Positions 1 to 5,045 of a stretch of 5,045 nt of DNA are shown here, piece after piece. The DNA comes from an uncultured Porphyromonadaceae bacterium. Its GTDB lineage: Bacteria; Bacteroidota; Bacteroidia; Bacteroidales; Muribaculaceae. How positions within the stretch are numbered: the first letter of the stretch is position 1; the number at the start of each line of letters is the position of its first letter. The notes under the pieces were generated by a model. It was not told the origin of the DNA. It saw only the letters and a program-made list of their open reading frames with translations, and searched no databases. Position numbers and translations under genes: made by a program. Location: contig CAMWQY010000209.1 in NCBI GenBank assembly GCA_947176355.1, forward strand, positions 1-5,045, given 5' to 3'.

Positions 1-246
1 GTCTTCATTCTCCCAACATACAAAACGGTAACCTTGAGTATTGGAGACCTGCATAAAGACTTCACTTCCGAAAGCATGCGTACCGCCTCCATAAATATAG
101 CTTCCGGCTTCTGCCGGCACGCACCGTGTAGTCAGGGTGAAATTGACCCCCGGCTCCGGTGGATCTGCCGGATTGTATTGGGCTTTCGCTGCAGTGCCCC
201 ATATCAGGGACACCAACAGCGTAAGCATAATTTTGAGTAACCTCAT
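1..246 (-). CDS. Exported protein with InlB-B-like repeat, N-terminal part only (cut by window edge)
   Basis: The first 82 codons of a minus-strand gene are present; it reads open to the window edge with no stop. Residues 1-22 form a signal peptide: MRLLK, a hydrophobic core LTLLVSLIW, and a likely cleavage site AKA|Q. A short Pro-rich linker follows (YNPADPPEPG, residues 24-33). Residues 34-82 match the pattern of a divergent InlB B-repeat / 'bacterial repeat' domain: a leading strand FTLTTRCVP, a glycine turn (YGGG), G-x-x-V-x-x-x-V, then GYRFVCW (residues 72-78). Proteins of this architecture in Bacteroidales are secreted or surface-exposed and often continue into more repeats, LRRs and a sorting domain; whether this one does cannot be seen. 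The start ATG lies 22 bp after the stop of the upstream LRR gene, so the two are probably one operon. No Shine-Dalgarno sequence precedes it, as is usual in the phylum. The substrate or ligand is unknown. Confidence 0.8.
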   Translation of the reverse strand, partial: MRLLKIMLTLLVSLIWGTAAKAQYNPADPPEPGVNFTLTTRCVPAEAGSYIYGGGTHAFGSEVFMQVSNTQGYRFVCWENED

Positions 247-268
247 ATCTTATGGGGGTTAAGTAATC

Positions 269-3200
269 TTATTTTACGATTGTCTTGAATGACTCGCCAT
301 TCACCTTCACTACATATACACCACCGGCTACCTCAATCTCAAGGCTTCCGTTTACAGCTACAGTGTTGGTGATGATGCTACCGTCAGTTCCATATACGGC
401 TACAGTTGCTCCTGCAGATGCAGTCACTGAAATAGAACCTGCATTGCCTGAAACCTTCACGACATTAGCTTCTATGCCCTCTACTGCTGTGACAGCGGGA
501 GCAAAGCGGATTGAGAAGCGAGAGTTGTCAATTCCGGTCTTGGAGGCAGTAAAGACATAGTCTCCTTCAGTCAGATCGAATTCGATTCCTGTCTCTGCAT
601 CATAAAGCCAAGCCTGACGGTCGGCACGCTGCGCTGAGATACGGTAGCTACGGTCAGCCGCAGGAAGAAGCACACCAAGCGCAACATTGCCGTCCTCGTA
701 TGGTCGCTCATTGATAGCCATCGGGTGTCTGTCATTGCCAAGTGTGTATAGCTGAGCCACGTTGGCATCCATGCTCATGAACTTGGAAGCATCGCGTACT
801 GGCTCGTATGCCATTGAAGCCTGTTCGTTGAGCACTACGCGTGTGTAGTCATCAGCTTCTTCGTTGTCGTTGCAGAAGAGTTGAAGGTTGAGTTTATGAC
901 GGTTCTCATCCACTACTACAGGACGCGGAGCGCGTGAACGGTCTATGGTAGTGTTGATCTGGCGACCTACAAGCGGCATTCCAGTGGAAAGATCGGGTGT
1001 GTCAGCAGACTTCTGCACAAAGAATGGCTGCATCGGACGGAGCACGAATGTGTCATCGCCACGGTCACCGTCATTGAGAGAGTAAGCGCGGTAAGTGCTG
1101 CCGGTCCAAACAGTGATTGGAGCCTGCATGTCGATGTAGTAGATGTCGTAGTATGTAGGATATGGATTGGCAACGAAGTTCCAACCGGCATTAGCCTCAG
1201 TCTCGCATGCGTTGTCAGCAAGTTCGAATGTCACGGAATTTGCACCGAAGAATTTATCATGCTCTTCTGTAGAAGCTGCCGGAAGATAGAGCCAACCGGT
1301 CTCACGAGCCTGGAAAATATAGCCCTGACCGCTCTTAAGAGTACCGTCAGCAGGAACATTCTTCCAATTGCCTGAAGCATTATCCTCACTCGCTCTGCTT
1401 GCTCCGTCATAATAGCGGATCACCCAAGAATCAGTCGATGGGTAGGTGATATCGCTCATTTTTACGTCGGTTACTGGAGAGAAGAAGTACCATTCATTTG
1501 CAAAGTCCACATAAAATTTCGATACAAGACGGTCAGCCTTTACTGAATTGCTTTGGCTCAATACCACTGCAGGCGTACCCTCGCTCGTATTGTATGTAAA
1601 TTCATTGAAGGTCTGAGCTGAGTTAGCATCCAAAGTAAGCGTACCTCCTTCAATCATCTCAACTGAAGGGTTACCCTGCATGACAAGGGTATTATTAAGA
1701 TTGAGAGTACCACGGATTGCCCAATAATCGTTGATGGATGCCTCATCACCTTTTATCGTGTTTGTGAACTGATACCAGTAGGAATTCGTACGGTATGTAT
1801 CAAACGCAAAATCCGGAACTACCAAGGTCACATTAGACTTTGTAACTTCTCCAAATGGATCATAATAAGAATCAGTGTTAACTGTAGGAGGAGTAGCACA
1901 CGGCAATATCAGTTTTTTCAATGCTTGACAACGATAGAAATTTCTGGACATATCCCAGCAATGGGAATTCAGATGAGCAGTCTCAAGATTTTCGCAATAT
2001 GTGAAAGCCTCATAACCAATGCTGGTTACATCCTTAGGAATGGTTATTGACTCGAGGGAGGAATAAGCAAAAGCACTATTGCCAATATACGTCACTGTCT
2101 CCGGAATATCTATTGATTTGATTGCAGTTCCGTTAAATGCACTATATTCAATATACTGAGAATTTCGAGGTATATTCACCTCTGTAAGGGATGAACATCC
2201 TGAGGTCACATATCCCTCCACTCCGGTTAGACCTTCTGAAAGATGGAGTTTTGTCAACGACTTACACTCAGAAAATAAACAGGAAACATCCGGTTGCCAA
2301 CTATAATAACCAGCAACAGCCAGTTTCTCAACAGAATCCGGCATATCAAACTCAACAATTTTGGTTTCTCTAAAAGCAGAATGTCCTATGGTCTTAAGCT
2401 GAGAGTCTTTAGCGAACGTAACAGATCTCAATGGAGTACCACTCCATGCATAGTTTCCAATAGAAGTTACAGAAGCTGGAATTGAAATCTGATAGAAATT
2501 TGTGCCAACAAAAGCGGAATTTCCTATTTCCTTGAGTGTTTCAGGAAGTATTACAGTACTTAAGTGCGAAAGATCCTTAAGACCCTCATCCGGAAGAGAG
2601 GTGATAGCAGTCTCAGTGAAATCTATAGCCTTTATTCCTGTAAGAAGTTTTACTGATGCCCAATCATCAGAATTCATTGTTCCAGTGATTTTAAGCAAAT
2701 CCATGTTCTGAAGAGGTTGACCTTCCAGTGCCTGCGTAACTCTAACAGCGAGTTCGCCGGGGTTATTAAGCTTAACGTCATACCAGTTCTGTTCAAGACG
2801 TACATTACGTATCTCTATTGAGTTTCTATACCCATAGACTGGAGTACTCTCGAATTCTATTGTGTATGTACCGGGATACAAGACAATTGAACCACTTCTC
2901 CAAGATGTATCATAACTGGCATAATGATTTGCATAATTATAACCATCAACATACACGTTCATGTCTATAGCATCATTATTGGGTGTTCTCATCTGATAAG
3001 CAAAAACGGCAGGTCTACCTGTAACTGTAAAGGTAGTCGTAAGTTTGTGTTGAGATGCATCGTTCGGAGTGCGTATATAGCCATTCTCTGCAATCCACAT
3101 GTGTTCGAGATCGCTATCATCCTCAAAAACCAGCGGAAGTGATCCTTCTTTCACACATGCTGATTCCAATTCCTTGCATTCCCAAATGCGTACAGACCTA

Positions 3201-3658
3201 ATTGTACAATTATAATAATTATATGCATGAGTATATATGAACTTCACTATATGTGTGCCTGCCGGTACAACATATCTATTTGTAATCCAGTTATCAGGTA
3301 CACCCCCTTTATCCTCGCCATCAAGTTCAATATACAAATTGCCTCCATATGTCCATGTTGACAAAGATAACTCTGTAGGATAAGACGATGAATAAGTAAA
3401 TTCAAGTGTGGTAGTTATCGATTCACTATCTCCGTGTTCTGGATTTCGCAAATGGATTCCCATATCATCAGTTGCAATATACCACGGATGCTCCGCGTCA
3501 TTAGTCCATTTCACTGGCACTGAGCCTTCTACGAGGATTGCCTCGCTGATTTCGTCTGAAGAAAGTTGCGCGTCAGCTGTGGCGTAGCCACACACCGCAA
3601 GGAGCAGGATCACCAAATGGCGAAACCGCTCTACTTTTTTAAGTAAAGTACTTGTCAT
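269..3658 (-). CDS. Large exported BspA-like leucine-rich-repeat surface protein with Por-like C-terminal domain
   Basis: This is a complete 1129-residue protein. Residues 1-30 are a signal peptide (basic MTSTLLKKVERFR, core HLVILLLAV, cleavage near ADA|Q). Residues about 42-160 and 168-290 are two copies of one beta-sandwich-like domain; shared landmarks are EGSxP, HxW-x-IA, TTT-x-x-x-T and a closing R-x-VR strand. Residues about 340-590 hold roughly ten BspA/LRR_5-type repeats of 21-24 residues with the signature L-x-x-I-x-IP-x-x-VT-x-IG-x-x-AF. Residues about 610-1060 are beta-rich and resemble the middle of many Bacteroidales secreted proteins (EWYFFSPV, WVIRYYDGA, GQGYIFQ). Residues about 1069-1129 look like a type A Por/T9SS sorting domain or a related C-terminal domain, ending in GGVYVVKVNGESFKTIVK. 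The likely role is a surface adhesin or binding protein; no catalytic site is recognised. The start is supported by the signal peptide, an A-rich leader without Shine-Dalgarno and an upstream promoter. The ligand is unknown. Confidence 0.93.
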   Translation of the reverse strand: MTSTLLKKVERFRHLVILLLAVCGYATADAQLSSDEISEAILVEGSVPVKWTNDAEHPWYIATDDMGIHLRNPEHGDSESITTTLEFTYSSSYPTELSLSTWTYGGNLYIELDGEDKGGVPDNWITNRYVVPAGTHIVKFIYTHAYNYYNCTIRSVRIWECKELESACVKEGSLPLVFEDDSDLEHMWIAENGYIRTPNDASQHKLTTTFTVTGRPAVFAYQMRTPNNDAIDMNVYVDGYNYANHYASYDTSWRSGSIVLYPGTYTIEFESTPVYGYRNSIEIRNVRLEQNWYDVKLNNPGELAVRVTQALEGQPLQNMDLLKITGTMNSDDWASVKLLTGIKAIDFTETAITSLPDEGLKDLSHLSTVILPETLKEIGNSAFVGTNFYQISIPASVTSIGNYAWSGTPLRSVTFAKDSQLKTIGHSAFRETKIVEFDMPDSVEKLAVAGYYSWQPDVSCLFSECKSLTKLHLSEGLTGVEGYVTSGCSSLTEVNIPRNSQYIEYSAFNGTAIKSIDIPETVTYIGNSAFAYSSLESITIPKDVTSIGYEAFTYCENLETAHLNSHCWDMSRNFYRCQALKKLILPCATPPTVNTDSYYDPFGEVTKSNVTLVVPDFAFDTYRTNSYWYQFTNTIKGDEASINDYWAIRGTLNLNNTLVMQGNPSVEMIEGGTLTLDANSAQTFNEFTYNTSEGTPAVVLSQSNSVKADRLVSKFYVDFANEWYFFSPVTDVKMSDITYPSTDSWVIRYYDGASRASEDNASGNWKNVPADGTLKSGQGYIFQARETGWLYLPAASTEEHDKFFGANSVTFELADNACETEANAGWNFVANPYPTYYDIYYIDMQAPITVWTGSTYRAYSLNDGDRGDDTFVLRPMQPFFVQKSADTPDLSTGMPLVGRQINTTIDRSRAPRPVVVDENRHKLNLQLFCNDNEEADDYTRVVLNEQASMAYEPVRDASKFMSMDANVAQLYTLGNDRHPMAINERPYEDGNVALGVLLPAADRSYRISAQRADRQAWLYDAETGIEFDLTEGDYVFTASKTGIDNSRFSIRFAPAVTAVEGIEANVVKVSGNAGSISVTASAGATVAVYGTDGSIITNTVAVNGSLEIEVAGGVYVVKVNGESFKTIVK

Positions 3659-3757
3659 TGTTAGATTGTTAAGTTTTATTGTTGTTTAATTTATTATCAC
3701 GTTATTAATCCGAAAGGAGTGCTGATGTCGCTGAAATGTCAGAGATAAGGCATAGCC
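3659..3757 (-). promoter_or_regulatory. Untranslated leader of the LRR protein mRNA
   Basis: About 100 nt lie between the predicted transcription start and the ATG. The start-proximal 50 nt are very A/T-rich with AACAA-type runs and no Shine-Dalgarno sequence, which is normal for this phylum. The distal half (about 3700-3757) is more G/C-rich. It can form AGGC-TAT-GCCT and CTGA-CATT-TCAG hairpins, the second at 3731-3742. A nearby second CATCAG copy offers a competing partner for the same CTGA arm. I do not recognise a named riboswitch or leader motif, and a regulatory function is only a possibility. Confidence 0.35.
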
Positions 3758-3763
3758 TATTAG

Positions 3764-3795
3764 CAAATCTACGCATTAATGTGCAAATTTACAAA
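3764..3795 (-). promoter_or_regulatory. Bacteroidetes-type promoter for the LRR protein gene
   Basis: Read on the minus strand, a -33 element TTTG (3795-3792) is followed by exactly 20 nt and then a -7 element TAGATTTG (3771-3764). This fits the Bacteroidetes primary sigma consensus TTTG-N19-21-TAnnTTTG. Transcription would start near 3757, giving a leader of about 100 nt before the ATG at 3658. A second -7-like box, TAAATTTG (3791-3784), lies inside the spacer. It has no TTTG at proper distance (the nearest leaves only 12 nt), so I prefer the downstream box. The start site is inferred from the motif. Confidence 0.72.
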
Positions 3796-3864
3796 AAATA
3801 TTTCAAACTTTGGATAAAAATCACTATAAAAAAGCAATTTTTAAATATTCTTTCACAAATTGAA

Positions 3865-4056
3865 GCCCGCAAGCAACTATTCAGCGAAAGTCTCCGTGGG
3901 CTTTAAGGGCGAGCGAAGCAATGCCCCTTTGTGGATGATATCAGTATGATTTAATAAAATTATCTCATTTATGAATATCTGTAAGTATAAAAAGCTCCGT
4001 GTGCCCTCTGTGTGAGAACTAACAAGATATTCGCTGAATAGTTACGCCCGCAAGCA
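3865..4056. repeat. Inverted-repeat-bounded segment flanked by direct repeats (MITE-like or invertible element)
   Basis: A perfect 14-bp inverted repeat is present: AACTATTCAGCGAA at 3875-3888 and its reverse complement TTCGCTGAATAGTT at 4030-4043, enclosing 141 bp. An 11-bp direct repeat GCCCGCAAGCA lies at 3865-3875, touching the left arm, and again at 4046-4056, 2 bp outside the right arm. Another 11-bp word, GCGAGCGAAGC, occurs inside the segment at 3909-3919 and outside at 4065-4075. The interior has no open reading frame of note and no clear TAnnTTTG promoter on either strand. Terminal inverted repeats plus flanking direct repeats fit a small non-autonomous insertion with target duplication. 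They also fit an invertible DNA segment of the kind found upstream of Bacteroidales surface genes. The repeats are seen directly; either interpretation is inference. Confidence 0.6.
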
Positions 4057-4139
4057 GCGGCCAAGCGAGCGAAGCGCCAGCAATCCGCACCTCACTGCAC
4101 AAAACCATGCAGTCTTTTACAATTTTTAACATAATCTAT

Positions 4140-4171
4140 TTTGATAAGTGCTTTGCTGTGTCATAATTTTG
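4140..4171 (+). promoter_or_regulatory. Bacteroidetes-type promoter for the 127-residue protein gene
   Basis: TTTG at 4140-4143, a 20-nt spacer, and TAATTTTG at 4164-4171 match the TTTG-N19-21-TAnnTTTG consensus at ideal spacing. Transcription would begin near 4177, leaving about 25 nt of A/T-rich leader before the ATG at 4202. This placement also decides the start of the gene: the open frame extends up to an ATG at 4148, but that codon lies inside the promoter and could not be in the transcript. Confidence 0.75.
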
Positions 4172-4201
4172 CATCAGATAAATTTAAACTATGCAATGCT
4201 T

Positions 4202-4585
4202 ATGAAAAAGAAAGGAAGCCACAGCGACTTCAATGCTCAGAGAGATGCCGAGCTCCGCAAGGCATTCTTCAGCCAGGGAGTCTACTCCACCAGCGACACC
4301 GTGATCAAACGAACCGTCAAAACCCCAACCTCCCGATTCTGGGTAGACCCTGACCGTGCTCGCGACATCATGAGCCGTATCGAGAAAGATCCCGCCTCCA
4401 TAAAGAGGATGAATCCTGAACGGCAACGGATGTATCTCGCTCTATACGAGAAGTATCAGAAACTAAGACGCAAATGCCCCACCTACTCCAAAATCGAAGC
4501 TGTCACAATCGCCATCTACTCCGGCGCCCCCGAATTCTTCCTCGCCCCCTCCACCGCACGCTCCATCATCTACAACAACTATTAA
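4202..4585 (+). CDS. Small hypothetical protein with a duplicated F-[WF]-[VL]-x-P-x-x-AR-x-I motif
   Basis: This is a complete 127-residue basic protein of a family I cannot name. It has no signal peptide or membrane segment, so it is probably cytoplasmic. A Lys/Arg-rich N-terminus (MKKKGSHSDF) leads into a helical-looking stretch. The first motif is SRFWVDPDRARDIMSRI (residues 44-60). A basic segment follows, MNPERQRMYLALYEKYQKL (residues 70-88), then RRKCP. A second motif closes the protein: PEFFLAPSTARSIIYNN (residues 110-126). The two motifs align without gaps, sharing F, an aromatic, V/L, P, AR and I. Start choice: the ATG at 4202 lies just downstream of the predicted transcription start; an in-frame ATG at 4196 would add only two residues, and the one at 4148 lies in the promoter. 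The next gene begins 87 bp later on the same strand. The basic charge would suit nucleic-acid binding, but no known DNA-binding fold is recognised. Confidence 0.8.
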   Translation: MKKKGSHSDFNAQRDAELRKAFFSQGVYSTSDTVIKRTVKTPTSRFWVDPDRARDIMSRIEKDPASIKRMNPERQRMYLALYEKYQKLRRKCPTYSKIEAVTIAIYSGAPEFFLAPSTARSIIYNNY

Positions 4586-4610
4586 TTATGAATCATGAAC
4601 TAAGCTTCGC

Positions 4611-4650
4611 CATGATAAACCATGGGTAATCATGATAAATCATAGTTAAT
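4611..4650. repeat. 20-bp tandem duplication (two copies)
   Basis: Two adjacent 20-bp units, 4611-4630 and 4631-4650, agree at 17 of 20 positions (consensus CATGATAAAYCATRGKTAAT). They lie in the AT-rich 87-bp spacer between the 127-residue protein gene and the next gene. The unit contains ATCATGAT and CCATGG palindromic words. No promoter or terminator is apparent in the spacer. It resembles the low-complexity AATTATGAAT-type filler common between Bacteroidales genes. Confidence 0.7.
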
Positions 4651-4672
4651 TCCCAATTCTCAATTATAAAAG

Positions 4673-5045
4673 ATGCTCATCCCTCTAATAAAAAAAGACC
4701 CGAAAGCCACTGATTTCAACTGCCGCGACGGCGAATTCATGCAAAGCAGGCTTTCCAGCCTGTGGCCCACGTATGGCTCCGACGAAACAGTCCGCATGCC
4801 GGAAGGCATGCTCTCCATAAATCCCACCGGCACCTACCCGACGACAACACTACGCATTCCTCTGTTGGCAGGGGAGAAGGAGAAGGCAAATCTGATGCTG
4901 TCAGGAGAAATATCCCTTGTCGACCCTGCCACTGCAGAGCGCATCACACAAGCCATACTCCAAAAGGCGGCTGAGTTTCTTCTCGATCTTTCCACAGACC
5001 TAAGAAAACAAGGACAATTTATCCTACCATTCCGCTGCTACACCA
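4673..5045 (+). CDS. Unrecognised protein, N-terminal 124 residues (cut by window edge)
   Basis: An open frame starts at the first ATG after an in-frame TAA (4667-4669) and runs off the window. The visible part begins MLIPLIKKDPKATDFNCRDG and has no signal peptide or membrane helix. Residues about 46-82 look beta-rich and Thr-rich (TGTYPTTTLRIPLL, then MLSGEISLVDP). Residues about 85-112 look like an amphipathic helix (ATAERITQAILQKAAEFLLDL), followed by GQFILPFRCY at residues 114-123. I cannot assign a family firmly. The opening 'IPL...TDFNCRDGEF' and the 'G-x-F-I-x-PF' phrase remind me of large uncharacterised proteins of Bacteroidetes phage or mobile elements, but this is memory only and unverified. 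It follows the 127-residue gene by 87 bp on the same strand with no promoter seen between them, so co-transcription is likely. Codon composition is similar to that gene. Confidence 0.7.
   Translation, partial: MLIPLIKKDPKATDFNCRDGEFMQSRLSSLWPTYGSDETVRMPEGMLSINPTGTYPTTTLRIPLLAGEKEKANLMLSGEISLVDPATAERITQAILQKAAEFLLDLSTDLRKQGQFILPFRCYT

Larger units (their letters stand above)
3659..4201. other. 543-bp spacer between divergent genes
   Basis: No convincing coding sequence is seen on either strand. The spacer holds the leader and promoter of the LRR gene at its left end and the promoter of the 127-residue protein gene at its right end. Between the promoters are an inverted-repeat-bounded segment and a short G/C-rich stretch (about 4046-4088) rich in GCGAGCGAAGC-like words. 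The remaining sequence (about 3796-3860 and 4089-4139) is AT-rich, and I see nothing else in it. Confidence 0.8.

Noticed and set aside
34..240. Plus-strand open frame of 68 codons
   Set aside because: It lies antisense to the signal peptide and InlB-like domain of the exported protein, whose features are clear on the minus strand.
285..1221. Several short open frames on both strands opposite or out of frame with the C-terminal part of the LRR protein gene
   Set aside because: They give low-complexity translations with no leader or domain and are shadows of the 1129-residue gene.
2191..3142. Plus-strand open frames of 60-72 codons within the LRR gene
   Set aside because: They are antisense to recognisable LRRs and the duplicated domains, with no promoter or plausible protein character.
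3905..3929. Hairpin AAGGGC / GCCCCTT as an intrinsic terminator
   Set aside because: It has a bulged 6-bp stem with a 12-nt loop and no proper U-tract. It also sits between divergent genes, where no terminator is needed.
3889..4029. Invertible promoter inside the inverted-repeat segment
   Set aside because: No TAnnTTTG box with a spaced TTTG was found on either strand of the interior. The closest is a TAATTTTA-like word, which is too weak to call.
4046..4088. Possible CRISPR or REP array from GCGAGCGAAGC and GCCCGCAAGCA words
   Set aside because: There are only two copies of each word with unequal spacing (44 versus 19 bp), so there is no regular repeat-spacer pattern.
4148..4201. N-terminal extension of the 127-residue protein from an upstream in-frame ATG (18 extra residues)
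   Set aside because: The ATG lies between the -33 and -7 elements of a well-matched promoter, so it would be upstream of the transcript. The extension looks like translated non-coding sequence.
4184..4426. Minus-strand open frame of 80 codons
   Set aside because: It is antisense to the 127-residue protein, whose duplicated motif and promoter support the plus strand.

Overview
The window suggests a gut-type Bacteroidales bacterium. The best guess is the Muribaculaceae/Bacteroides/Prevotella range, and the genus cannot be fixed from this sequence. Four observations support this. Both promoters I can read have the Bacteroidetes form TTTG-N20-TAnnTTTG. The start codons have A-rich leaders and no Shine-Dalgarno sequence. 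There is a large secreted BspA-like leucine-rich-repeat (LRR) protein ending in a Por/T9SS-like C-terminal domain. Protein-coding DNA is near 50-60% GC in most genes, while the spacers are AT-rich.

Left part (1-3658, minus strand): two exported-protein genes lie in tandem, probably as one operon. The upstream gene (269-3658) encodes a 1129-residue protein made of a signal peptide, two duplicated beta-sandwich-like domains, about ten BspA-type LRRs, a long beta-rich region and a C-terminal sorting-like domain. It is followed 22 bp later by the start of a second exported protein (1-246, cut by the window edge). That protein begins an InlB-B-like repeat domain right after its signal peptide. Both look like cell-surface or secreted adhesin/binding proteins.

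Middle (3659-4201): a 543-bp spacer lies between divergent genes. It carries one outward-facing Bacteroidetes promoter at each end. The LRR gene also has a roughly 100-nt untranslated leader. Between the promoters sits a 169-bp segment bounded by perfect 14-bp inverted repeats and bracketed by 11-bp direct repeats. This looks like a small non-autonomous mobile element or an invertible segment.

Right part (4202-5045, plus strand): a 127-residue protein of a family I cannot name contains two copies of a short F-[WF]-[VL]-x-P-x-x-AR-x-I motif. After an 87-bp spacer holding a 20-bp tandem duplication comes the N-terminal 124 residues of another unrecognised protein, which runs off the window. These two are probably co-transcribed from the promoter at 4140-4171.

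No rRNA, tRNA, CRISPR array, transposase or recombinase gene is visible. The least explained items are the inverted-repeat segment upstream of the surface-protein operon and the small duplicated-motif protein with its partner.
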